Source: Symbiodinium natans
Lineage: Eukaryota; Sar; Dinophyceae; Suessiales; Symbiodiniaceae
DNA length: 64,000 bases
Assembly: GCA_905221605.1 (NCBI GenBank)
Contig: CAJNDS010002731.1
Coordinates: 231,001 to 295,000, forward strand
Reading direction: 5' to 3'
Both the position numbers and the translations under genes were made by a program. The notes below the pieces were generated by a model. That model was given only the letters and a program-made list of their open reading frames with translations. It was not told the origin of the DNA and did not search any database. Positions 33,085 to 44,661 of the stretch are shown here, one piece after another; the first letter of the stretch is position 1; the number at the start of each line of letters is the position of its first letter.

Positions 33085-34885
33085 CAGCTCGAACTCAATA
33101 TGGGGTTCTCGATGAGATCTTCCATCTCGAGGTGCTCTGGAAACCTGCGGGTTGGTCTGCGGCACTTGGAGATGAGCCAATGCCCTGGAGAGAAACATCA
33201 GAAGGTGCAGAGCATGGTGCCATGCTGCGGGCCAGGTCCAGCTCCGACAAAGACTTCGCACTGCGACATTGGCTGCAACGGCACTTCGGCAGGTCTTCTG
33301 CCCCTTTGGATCGCATGTTGCTCCGCACAGTGCCTTGCACGTTGCTGTGCAAATTAGTTCACATTTCTGTGTGCACTGCCACCGCGTGCTATCTGATCTG
33401 AGCCGATGGTTCTGCAGTTCTACATGTTTCCGCTTCAGCTGCCTGCCAGGACCGCGCCGATCGCCTATGATGCAGGCCCGGAAATATCATTGTTGCAATC
33501 ATGCGCGTGGTTAGCTGAAATTCCTCTCCAGAATTCTGCAGGAATTGTCGGAATTCATAATGAGCTGACTTCGTCTCCGCAGGTGAGACATATGGACTGG
33601 TGCACAGACTGGATCGCAACTTCGGCTGATAAAACATCTCTACATTCATCCACATGCTGAGCGGTGCTTGGCGGCACGCTTGCCTTGCACTCTTGTGATG
33701 GCTCTTCTCCCAGGTTTTACATCTGGTCCGTTGCTCTGGGCCCCGTGCACATGGCTTGGACTCCGCAGCACATTCTGACCATCATCAAGTGCAATGAAAC
33801 AAGGCTATGCCGGACTCTATGAAGCGAGACTGCAGTCGGACCCTGGTTCGAGAGCATGATTGAAATTGCTTCGCTTAAACATCTGAGCCACAGATGGGAC
33901 ATGCCACAATGCACCACAAGTCTTCCACGTTCTTCAGGTTTGCGGCTCGTCAGGCCAGCTGGCAGATGGCAGACCCTGCCACAGCTCATCTTTGACCCTC
34001 ATCCTGGCAGGTCTGCAAAGAGTATCTGTGCATAGGCCAAGGCACCCATGCTCTACGTAGTCTACATGTGAAGCAAAACATTTTGGTTGGTCATACCCCA
34101 GCAGAGTGTCAGGTGTGCTCGACCGGGACTCAATGCCTCTTCATCTGCAGGTTGCTCAAGCTCGCCTAGTTCTGTCAGTAGTTGTTCCGAGTTACTGATC
34201 CAGAACATGCAGAACTCTGCCACATGCCAGGCTCCTTTGTTGGAGGAGTCCGTTGGAGAGTGCCTTCCTCAGCAAAGAGCCGCAAGGGCGGCAAGCGGTG
34301 CATGCAGAACTCTCCCAATTCGGTGCTGGCAGGGCCTCCACCTCGTTTTTCACTAGAGCCACTGGAGTCACGAGAGGCTGCTGCTGGCCAGAAGTCGCGT
34401 TTCTGATTCCGGGAAGCCCGCCCACACAGAAGCGCGGGCCTTGTGCATGTAACATCATATTGCCCAGTACCGGCTACCTGCTTCGCTGCCAATGCGAGGT
34501 TTGCCAGGCGGTGGTTTTGAGCGGACCTGACGGGGAATGGTACACGCTGATGCAGGCAACGGTCAGCATAAGATGACACACCGCTTTCTTGGCAAGATTT
34601 CTTGCAAGGTGCGCCTTCACACAGGAGCGCAGCAAAAAGGCAAAAGATAAGCTAAAGGGAAGTTGTCTCAAATTGTCTCGGAGTCTCGATGCTGCAAAGG
34701 ACGCACGCATCAAATACGATGCCACCTGAGTCACGAGGTCGAGTTAATCCGAGTTACTCCTCTGTTTGTTGTGAACTGCATGGTGCTCAATATCCTTGCA
34801 AGGGGCACCCGCTTCTCGGGGATCCGGTCTACGGCGGTCCGACGCCGGACTGGTCCGAGAGGCTTTCGCAAGAGTAGCACGAGCC
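33085..34885 (+). CDS. RluA-type RNA pseudouridine synthase, split gene
   Basis: RluA-family enzymes turn uridine into pseudouridine in rRNA or tRNA using a catalytic Asp in the HRLD motif. Here, in order: about 33085-33290 reads GVLDEIFHLEVLWKPAGW, the 'K-P-x-G' start of the catalytic domain, followed by ALRHWLQRHFG; about 33586-33625 reads YGLVHRLDRNFG, with the catalytic Asp; 34663-34737 ends GRTHQIRCHLSHE; and 34803 onward begins GHPLLGDPVYGG and ends about 34880. Intron 34738-34802 is 65 nt, GT-AG, and joins the last two motifs in frame. The usual TSG after HRLDRN is replaced by FG at what looks like an exon end, so the residue following may come from the next exon. Exons between 33.65 and 34.65 kb were not resolved. 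RNA target and organelle are unknown. Confidence 0.82.
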
Positions 34886-34889
34886 CCGT

Positions 34890-35730
34890 ATTATCCCGTA
34901 TTGACATCCGCATGTCAAACAATCTCTGCCCGCAACAAAGCGATTCCTCGCAGGTGCCCCTGTCATAGCTGTCCCCTGCTGTGTCCATCTAGTTTGTTCA
35001 TCCGGCAGGCACTGGCTGCACGCCTGGCCCCCAAGAGTTCAAAATGTTGCTCTGTTGTGGCTCCGTGGGTTTTTGTGACTTGTTGAGTGATGTGAAGTAA
35101 ATTATTTAAATGGCACTCAGAGCAACGGCCCCTTTGCGCATTCGAGGCCTGGAGGCTGAAGCTGAACATCAGCTCTGGAGAGATCGACCTCCAGGCACGA
35201 AGCTTTCGAATTGAGAGTCTCTGAGAGGTTGTGTTGTGAAGCGCGGGGCTTCGCTTCTAATTTCAAAGGTGCCGGTGCCCGAGGACCTCAAGGAGGTGCT
35301 TCGGAGGCCCTAGATGACCTGCGAGAGGTTCTCCAAAGCTGAGTTCAGTTCTGCACCCCGACTCTTCGAGGCTGCGGCCTGCGAATGCCCAAGAAGCCCA
35401 CAAGCCCACGCCTCGAGAAGCCTGTTGAACTGTTGATGACTTCCACTTCGAAGGTTTGAGTCCTTTCAAAGAGCTGAGGCTTCGAAAGCTGAATTTGGTG
35501 AAGGACTCGGAGTTGGACGCGGCAAAAAGGCTGCTGGGCGCGCTTTGCCGCACTGTGCCCTTGTCAGTGCTCCAGATGCCTTTGTTCCATGTGGCAATAT
35601 GCGTTGTGGAACATATGGTCCGCCGGCCATGTTCGCCATACTCGCGGCGTGGCCCCAACAGGGACAGTAGACTCAGTAAACTGACCAGCCGTCTGACTTC
35701 AGCAAGCTCTCACAAGCTTTTTCTGTTGCC
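34890..35730. other. Spacer before the duplicated region
   Basis: No family motif recognised. A + frame at 35456-35640 is moderately coding-like (KELRLRKLNLVKDSELDAAK) but stands alone. Short direct echoes of the region at 55.93-56.05 kb begin near 35570. Confidence 0.35.
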
Positions 35731-35791
35731 CTGGTATCGACAGGGTTGAACTAGACTTCACTTCAAGCAGTGCCCCCACCTGGTCGACGCC

Positions 35792-35906
35792 ATGCCGGAA
35801 ACCAGCGGGTTTCGAAAGGCCAGCCGCCTCAGCGATGCCAGCTTGCTGACGCCGGCCGGGATGGCAGACATGCAGAGTTCATGCTGTGCCCCCGGCAGCC
35901 TTTCAG
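35792..35906 (+). other. Short frame shared by both copies of the segmental duplication
   Basis: ATG 35792 opens a frame reading MPETSGFRKASRLSDASLL and further to a GTCTGTGG donor-like site at about 35908. The same frame is open in the other copy at 56112 (MPETSRFRKASRLSDASLL). The reverse strand is open here as well, so coding direction is uncertain. No family. Confidence 0.25.
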
Positions 35907-38388
35907 CAGGGTCTGTGGGGAAAGGGGGGGGTGGGGATGGGGTGTCTGGTGAGATAGAGATCGTTTTTTGGTTTCTGAGAGCCGTGAGCAGACGCTGACA
36001 AAGGTGACGCAGGTGGACGCAGTCACTTGCCGGCCTTTTGTACTGGTTTGGTGCTGCATCTCTTGAGGACGAAGCTGCAATGACCGAAGAAGCAGACTCT
36101 TCGCCTTCTTCTGCGGCACCGCCCATGCTTACGTTAAATGGATTGCTTGGGTAGGCGTGTTCGTCCAGCGCAAGCCTTTCGCCGGAGAAGGCGAGCTGAT
36201 CCAGGCATATGAGCTCAGGTAGTGCGTCAGCCTTGAGAGAACGGCGATGAGAGGACACACCTTCCTGAGATGTCACAAGAGCGAGCCCACAGTTCGACGC
36301 CTTGCAGGCCTTGCAAGCCTTGCATTGGTGGAACTCCTGAAATCCGACTAGCCGAGGCAATTGTAGTCCAGGCTCCGCCTCTACGCAGAGGCACAGGCGG
36401 CACAGGCACAAATTGTTTAAGGAGGATGTGCAAAGCGGCCTTTCGGCTCCCCGAAGCTCCCACGGACGTCTGCGGCGGCGTGGATGCCTGGATGCGACAG
36501 CATCTCCACTGCCCTCCCAAATCAACACGTGCGAGAGCAATGTTCTGGAAGAGAGCGCTGAGCTGCCAAAGTTCAGGCTCGTCTGAGGAGCGCCAACCTG
36601 GCTGTGACAGGAGGGTAGGTATGCGCACGAAGTTGTCGCTTGGCTAGTCGAAGACTTGAGCGGCAAGCCCACCGCGTTCTCCAGGCATCGGCCCTTCTCT
36701 GGATGCGAACAGCGGCAATATCGAAAGGCTGCAAATCAAGACGACTTAGTCACGCCTCTCACCCCTGACCCAGCGGACCTAGCAGCTGACCTAGCAGCCT
36801 CTGGGTTGAAGTGCCGTGGCGCTTGTTCAACTTGCTCCTGAAGTGGTAGCTGGTATAGGCGCCTTCGCTCGCTGCAGCTTGCCTGTCGCAGCATGACTCG
36901 CAAGCCGTACCGTGCCTTACGTTGAATCCCTCGAAGTGTCCATGCTCATGCAAACTGCTTCGCAGCAGGCTCAAAGGCAGACAACGCCTGGAAGCAGCAA
37001 GTCGCTGGCCGAACTGCTCGCATGCACCGGCACCTTTGGATTGCACACAGAGCTTCCAGAACTTTTCTAGCCGAAAGTGGCCAGGAGCCTGTCTGCATGA
37101 AGGAAGAAGACAAAAGCCAGCGCTCATGCCTTCGTGCTGGCTTTCGCGCGCTCCGCCTGCAAGGTCCACACGCCTTGAATACATTCACGGGAAGTCCCAC
37201 AGGGCCTAAAAAGCCCACTGATTGGGCGTGCGAGAAGTGCGTGTTTAGGTCGAGCTCGAGGAGCATCACATGCTTCCGGCACACACGTATGAGTGGCACG
37301 TGCTACTATGGACTGGGAAAGCCAACGTGAAACCCTGCAGGTGCTGTTTCCTGCCATTATGGGGCACTGGTCACTGGTGGAAGTGCGTATGGTCACGTGC
37401 GTTCGGCCAAAAGCCACCGTTTACCAGGGCAATGGACGTAAAGGCCCGGGCCTAGGATAAGAATGCTTGGGCGCAGTCGAGTTGCACTTTGAAAGGTTCT
37501 CGAAGAACGAGAAGATGCACCCCGCAGCTGAATGCCACGAAGCTTTTCCTTTGCGCGAAAGGGCTGCCTTTGGAGCTGCCGTGCTGCCATGCAGCTGTCT
37601 CATGAAGGAAGCACTTCAAGAAGATACGGCTAAGGAGATAGCTAAAGCTCAGCTAGGGTCCTGCAGCTGCTTTGCTTGGGAGCAGTGTCGCCATGTCGAC
37701 GTTTTTCAGTATTCTATGTTCGGATGCTCCGGACCTCTCTTGAGCCTTTTGGCTCCCTTTGGCTCCAATAGCCATGTGCTGTGCCTCGTGCACAAAGCAT
37801 CTCAAAACGTGGCTCGGTAAGGCAAACTGGTGTCCGGCAAGATCCGAGCTGTGCTCCAAGCTGGGGCATTTGGATGGACATGGAGTTCATATCTCGGGGG
37901 GATGGGTGGCCTCATTCCGCTGATGTCGGAGGCAGCGTCCATGTGCTCGCCAGGAACCGCTAGGACTGGTCCGGCTCGCACGCGACGGCGTGACCTGCCA
38001 CTCGTACCTGCACAAAACTCTCAGACCCAAACCGGAATGCACAAGCCCTGCCTTGTCCGCAGGATGCGGGAAAGGTGTACGATGCGGTGGTGTGCACATA
38101 GCCCAGATAGCCACCCTTTGCTTTCTTAAAGCGTTGTGTGGCCCCCGGCATGGGCTGCTGCTTCGGCCTGTTGTCCACTTGTGCACCTGTTTTTGTACGC
38201 TTTCCTTTCAGCGACTGACTTTGTTTTTGGGGGGAGGGGCGTGACATGAAGACTGGGCACAGAGAGGAAGAAAGGAAGAGTGCGACGGTCGCGACAGTCA
38301 AATGAAATGCAGCTCCGCAGCGAAGCGCTTGATTTCAGAGGCAACAAAAAAGCAAAGGCACTCAAAGCAGCTCAAAAGAATCTTAAAA

Positions 38389-38405
38389 GGGTTTAGGGGT
38401 TTAGG
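38389..38405. repeat. Short TTTAGGG-like motif
   Basis: GGGTTTAGGGGTTTAGG: two degenerate telomere-type units on the + strand, opposite in orientation to those at 2779-2802. Too short to mean more than a relic or chance. Confidence 0.4.
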
Positions 38406-41400
38406 CACTTGAGGGGTCGCCTTGTTGCAGCAAAGGCCAAGAGAAGGCAAACGCAGCGGTGTTTCAAGAGGGGGCAGTGCGCCATAGTGCGCCAGCTAGA
38501 ATTTCCATAGACCTTGCCTGAGGCAGTCATAATGCCGGACACGTGGAGCATGCCCTCCACGACGCACAGCGTTTGGGCCGAATCTTCCGACAGTCCCTGC
38601 TGTGCTTTGGGCTGAAGAGTTGAGAGCTATGGCACGGCTCGCCTCTCCCAGAGCCAGGGTTCAATGTGGCACCTTTCAAATTCTGGCTGCCGGTGGCGTG
38701 CCGACGCAGCCGATGCACACGTGTGCGCTGAAGATGCTCGTGCATGTAATTTGCAAGGAAGGCATTCCTGATGGGCTTGCTCTTAGCTATCTGAAAAAGT
38801 TGGCTGATCTGTCCCTGCACCTGCAATCACTGCAATCCACGTCTTTGCCTTGATGCAACTGCCCAGGACCCATTTTCCCGGGGGGCAAAGCCATGGACCA
38901 TGTTGTGAATGTTGGAAGCTAAGCAGGTGAGCCAGACCTCGAGTGCTGTGGGTGTTTGGGTGCAGGTTTGGGCCGGCTGGTTTCCCCACCACTGCGATTC
39001 GGGCTTGTTCCTTTCCAAGCCCTGGACGTGGTTGACATGATGGGCAGCACGATGGGCAGCACGGGCAGGAGGGCACGGGTCACCTGCAGGGTGGGCACCT
39101 GAAGGTGCAGATTGCATCGGTGCAGAATGCGTCCAGATTAACCCCCGGGGCGACTGTGTTAGAGCATGAGGATTTACGCAGAGATTAAGGGGAAGCTTCA
39201 GAGGTGCATGGCTACGCATTGCTCCGTGCATTCTGACCTTTGCCTTTCTGACATGACTTGCGCGCTGGCGGCCCTCTCGGGCTCTCTTGCCCTCACATGT
39301 GTAGCCCTTGAACAGCGAACTCTTCCCACCCTGTTGCCGACATTTCAAGCAGCGCTGTCATCTCTGGGTGCCGCTGGGATCTTGCCAGAAGAGCCCCCTG
39401 GCCCCTGAGTTCTTGAAGATTCTTGACTCCTCCTTCCGAGCAGCTCCCGAGGTTCTGGCAAAGCCCCCCTTGCGGTCCCCGACAACGCCATCGCACTGTT
39501 GCACGTGGTGTTGCAAGGCGCGCTGGCATCGACTGTGAAGTTCGCCTTTCTGCCGGACGCCTTAGACTCATGCCTGTTATCAGATCTTGGGGCAGCCTCG
39601 CGGCGTTGAAGGCTGCGACGCGCAATGCGCCGCGACTCGCCGCATTCCGTGGCATACTTTTCGCCCAGGCGCCACCCGCCCGCGTGCTTGGCAAGAGCTG
39701 CAATCAGACATTCATCTAGCCCCAGAAGCTTCCTGAAACTTCGAGCCACCAGCTGCTGACAGGAAGAGCTGCTTATTGGAAAGAAAAAGTATCAGAAAAA
39801 AAAACCTGAGGGGATGGTTTGAGGTATTAGGTGGCGAGGAAGCCTGATAGTGTCAGGATTCTGATCGGATGTGCGGGATGCACGAATGGACGCCAGTGGA
39901 CGCGGCAGTGTGACAAGCTCCAGGCAACTCCAAAAACTCGTGTCCGTGCTTGCATATCCCCCTTGAAAACAGTGGCATGCACCTCCAGCGCCACATGAAC
40001 AAGCGCAAAACACTTCTGCATGTTGGTGCACGCAAGGGATGTGCAAAAAAGGTGTTAAACCTTGCAAAGCGATGGGAACAGCTGAAAAAGACACCACCCG
40101 CCGGTTTGCATCATCAAGATTTGCAAAGCGACACCCTCATTCATGAAGCGAAGACAATGGATGCCAAAACCTTCTGAAGCAACGGGAAGCCTAAAATGCG
40201 ATACCCTCTATGTTGCCTTCCATGCCTTCATTCCAAGGACAGGAAGTCGCACCCTTACTGGTGCCTCAAGGATGTCTCACGCAACTAGCCCACGTGCGTG
40301 CCACGTGCGCGATGTACACTCGACAAGCCGGAAACAGATGTTACAGCAAAGTTGCAGCGACTCACAGGCCAGAACAGTTTCTGCTCCATGTGCTGCGGCT
40401 TCCCCACCAAAGTTGTCAGCCTACTGTGCACCGACACGTACGGCACAGGATCGATCTTAAAGATTCGTCTGCGACGGCGCGCTCTGAACGTCAGAAGGTT
40501 CCGAAATTTCACTGGGTGTACCTCGTTCTTGACCTTCAGTTTCTAGCTACCCCTCTTTCAGTAATCTCGCTCGGCGTTGCTGCCTCTTTGCGCTGAGAAC
40601 TCCTCGCGCGCGTCTACCCCAGACAGCTTCCTCATGTCTGCCACTGTTCTCCTGTGCTGTTGCCGGGAAGTGCAAGCCATCGAGGGTACCACTTGGGACA
40701 AGTCTGAGACTGGCACCCTCAAGTATGCAATTCCTGATCCAGACTGTTCGTGGCTTCGGGCGTTCAAGCCTGAGCCCACGCGTGGGACTTGAGACCGGTA
40801 AGCAGATAGCATCAAGGGCAAGCCGCAAGCTCTTGAAAAATCGGCTATGGCCACGAAGCTTTCGCTAGACATGCATTGCGAAGCCTCCAGAAACGCGTCG
40901 GCGTGCCACTGCAAAGACCAATTGGACCCACACAGGATTGCACAAAGATGCTCCGTACCATGATGCCTACTCGGACTAGGCGCGAAAACATGTTGATCCT
41001 GGAATCGAACGTCTCCGCAAGATCAGGCATCCATTTCCAAGATGTTGTCATTGGAGGGTGTCCAGACACTTCCGTGGTGTGAACTTCAGTCTGAACCAGT
41101 GCCTGAGGAGCTTGGCCTCCACTTTCCACTCGATTCATTAGCCTGAAGAAAGAGGTTTTGGCAGCCGCTCCAAAGCTTGCGCCCCGACGCGAGTCCCCAG
41201 CACCGGGCCCCAGCATTAAAAGTTCCCTGCGCACCCCATAAGATCATAATATAATGCCAGGAGCACCCAACCAGCGCTGAAGCAGCGCGATCCGGGCTTG
41301 CAGGCATTTGCTGGCAATCACGCCGCTCGCGCCTTGCTGCCTCTCAGACCAAAGCTCCGCCAGCTCCGCTCTCTGCACCTGGCTTAAGGAGGTCATAAGG

Positions 41401-43299
41401 CCTTTAATGACTTGTGGCACGGACGGCACTTGCAGCAGGTATGCAAATGAGTTCATGACCTCTCAGTGCTTCCGAGGCCCCTCCAGGGAACAGGTGCAAG
41501 ACTTCCCGCACCTCCCTCGGAGCTTTAAGACAATCAGGTTGGCCATGGTTGGCCAGAGGCCTCATTTCTGCGTTGGGTGTTCAAAAGGATTGCATGCACT
41601 TGTTTGGCGCGCCAAGGCCGCCAAGGTCGAAGGCGTGGAGAATTCTTTCACTTTCTACCTAGGCCTCGCGCTGTGGTCGATAAGGCGAAGGCAGCAATGA
41701 CAGTACATCTGTAATGACTGTAATGGAGTCCAAAGGCTGATACTGGCTTCTCGCTTCATCTCCGGGAAGCGGCAAAGCATGGCAGAAGCACTGGGCACTC
41801 TGATCCTTAAGCTGCAAGACATCCACAAGACACGCTTGTGCTCTTCAGACCCTCTTAAAACCCAGCGCACAGTACTGAGCGCGCGGTTCAACTGCGGAGC
41901 TGGGATCCCACTTTTCGGGGCTTCTCGCTGGTGACCGGCACTCTCAAGTTGGGGCGTCTCTCTTGGACGTGCACTCCCGCGCGCCGCATCGCGGTGCCAC
42001 ACTTCCATGCACTTTGCTCCGCACATGGCTGAGATGAACGTTGCAACATCTCCCAGATGCCCGCTCAAGCACCACAGTGCTGACTGCAACTTCGTAGACA
42101 TGCCTCAGCACAGCGACGTTTCTGTGTTGCTGGTCAACTTCTGGTACAGTTCGACGGGCGGTCGGCCAGTCGCTCCCCTCTCCATTGCACGAAGGCGGCT
42201 CTCTGCAGTGCCCCGCTGCCGGACAAGGTCGGAATGACAGAACAGGACCGAACAGGAGCAACGGAGTGTGGCCGAGTCTGCGGCAAGATTGTCACGGCAG
42301 AAGCAATTCAGACTCGTGGAGCCTCCCGGTGCCATGAAACAGCGCTGAGTTGCAGCCTCGCAGCATGAGTGCATGAGCTCCCAGCACCAAGTGGATGGTG
42401 CCATGACGATGGGCCGCCAATGCCTCATAGCCATTGCAGAAGAAGCGACGGAAGTGTTGGAACTCAACGAAGGCTGAGCTGAGGGGAGTAGAGCTTCGGC
42501 CTCGTCGGCGCGTGTTGCCCAACGGCGGACAGGAGAAGGCGGCGAAGGCAACGCAGAGAGGGCGAACACAGAGAGGTGCCCCTTCCCATCCTTCCTTTCT
42601 TGGTTTCCTTGCGCGTCCCGTTTCTGCCCGCTTTCCGATACTTCGGATGGCCTCGAGATGAGGTACGCCGGGTACGCATTACGCAGGCCGATGCCTGGCA
42701 AGTGGAAGCCTGGTGGTCAGGCTGTGTTGTGGTCCTCCGATTTGGTCCTAGGTTTGCGTTGCAGGCTGCCGCGTCGCTGTTATTGGAGGAGAGGTTTTGG
42801 AAGGCTGAAGAGCTAATCATAGTAAGTGCAGATCCTGCAGGCCTGAAAAAGTTTCGCATGGTGCCGGACGCTTCGTGAGATGCAGGGGCGTGGATGCCAA
42901 CGCTGGCCTTCGAGCTTCGTAGTGGAGCAACTAGGTGCTCGCTGAGAAATTACACATCTTCCAAACCGTGTCTCATTCTTTCTGAACAGTTTCAAGCTCC
43001 GGCTGCACAAATCAGGCAGGGCTAGTGCGTCATACATGATTAGAAGACCCGGGCACGCTGACATAGGCTGAGCAAGCTCGGAATCGAAGGTGGCAGCACT
43101 GCCCTGTCAGAAGATGGGTCTTGACGGTGCAGCTGCCAGGGCCATTTCTCGGGAACGGTGGCCGCGATGCAAATGCACGAACAGACCAACGAGAGATGCT
43201 CTGGCCGAGCTGACCTACAAAGCGCATCAACGCAAGCAGGTTTGGGCGAGCCGACTGCACCTGTTTGTGTAATTGCACATGCTGCCATGCTGCCGACAT

Positions 43300-43495
43300 G
43301 CTGCTGATGCACTTGCCCCTGGGCCGCGCGAGCCTTGCGGAAGGAAGGTGAAGCTCTTTCTGGGTGCTTTCGGAACTTTGGCACTGTTGGCAGCTGGAGG
43401 TTTGGGCACAGGTCTTGGAAGTGACGAGCCTCATGTGACAGCAGGTTCAGGTGGAGCTAGAGAGCCGTCCAAGTTTGTGAACGGACTCGGCATGA
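43300..43495 (+). other. Conserved frame with a hydrophobic segment, shared with 62824-63020
   Basis: The frame contains KVKLFLGAFGTLALLAAGG, a likely membrane helix, followed by a Gly/Ser-rich linker and EPSKFVNGLGM. In the other copy (about 62824-63020) nearly every base is the same over about 170 bp; one visible change turns an L into S. High DNA identity alone explains the shared frame, so this does not prove coding. No family was recognised. Confidence 0.3.
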
Positions 43496-44049
43496 ATGCG
43501 ATTTTCCGCTGTAGGAAAAGTGTCTGGCTCTAGCTTTACACCACCGAGGAGCCTTCAGGTAAGGCCCCCATCGAGCCTCCGACAGAAAGCAGTTTTCGTA
43601 GTGCTTCGCGGCCCCCTGAGAATCCAACTTCACAAGCCCAAGCATGGCAGGTCACCAGTGCGTGAGTCGTCTTGCCATACGGCCCGTCTAGCCATGCCGC
43701 CCATCTAGCCCTTCGAAGCAGCCCATGTCAACCTCGCCTTGCGCGAGAGACGCTGTCCGGCTCCCTGCTGGAGCTCCTGGCGCAGCACGCGTGACACCGA
43801 GGACCGACGAATTTGCGGGCAGCGCGCAGAGGCGGCCGCGGTCAGGGGGGCCCCCTCATGCGATGCCCTCGGCTCTGTTTGAGTTCGTTTTCGATGCCTT
43901 GGCTGGATGCGCGGACGTCATGGCTCGCCTGATGGCGGAGTGCCAGAACCGACGCGACGGGGGTTTCTGAGAGGCCGGTCATGCAAGCTGCTGTCAGCGA
44001 AGCTCGGCATGTGCACGGCGCCCTGTCACTGCGATGGTCATTTGGCAGC

Positions 44050-44490
44050 TTAGCGGGTGGCCCTAGCGCGGACGGCTGTCAGAACCTGCTTGGATTCCGC
44101 ATGGACGCAACTCCAGCGGCCCTTCGACCATGCTTGTAGCATCGCCCAGCCCGCCTCGGCGTGCAATAGAACTGTGTCGGCAAGCTTCTCAGCAGAGGAG
44201 AGTACTTGAATGAACTGCATAAGCTGGTAGCACGCCCTTTCTTCTGATCCTTCCAGGTCCGGCAAACCTTCGGTTAGGATCCAGCCTTCGAGCTGCTTGT
44301 GCGCAGAAGCGGCTGTTGCTAAGAAGCCCATCTCTTGTGGATGCCTGGCTTGTGGAGGTTCCCTGTGTAACCCCGGGAACGCACTCGTCTGTTGCAACTT
44401 GCATTCACACGAAGATGAGCCGCTGCCAAGGTGAGAGGGCGCTTTCCAGCGGTTCTGCGCATCGTCTCCTTTGGATGCGAGCTTGCGCAT
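44050..44490 (-). other. Minus-strand frame shared with 63573-63920, unknown
   Basis: On the minus strand a frame of up to 146 aa includes helix-like sequence (HKQLEGWILTEGLPDLEGSE, QFIQVLSSAEKLADTVLLHA). The copy at 63573-63920 keeps the frame. Of the codon differences I could read over the shared ~95 residues, about six change the residue and two do not, which argues against strong purifying selection. It may be a decaying exon or non-coding. Confidence 0.3.
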
Positions 44491-44661
44491 CTGTAGAGGT
44501 GGTATACGAGTAGCTGGCCGGGAGAATTGGAAGCATTCCGGTCGCAGACTCCATCGGAGAATGATTCACTAGCACTATGCCGAAGTGATTCGCCGGAGAT
44601 GGCAAGCGCATGGAGCGACTTAAGGACAGAGCATGCTGATTTGTCACGGATCGCCGAAACT

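Larger units (their letters stand above)
35731..44640. repeat. Segmental duplication, left copy
   Basis: Matches the block starting at 56050 and running to the window's right end, in the same orientation. The offset falls from about 20,320 bp at the left to about 19,520 at the right because of indels. Clear paired stretches: 35731-36440/56050-56750; 36977-37640/57053-57640; 38520-39140/58965-59630; 39290-39760/59760-60250; 42210-42600/61230-61600; 42660-43980/62095-63495; 43980-44510/63495-64000. Identity varies from near-perfect over 100-200 bp to patchy. A 2.2-kb part (about 39.8-42.0 kb) corresponds to only about 0.8 kb in the other copy. No gene of known family was recognised. Confidence 0.9.
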
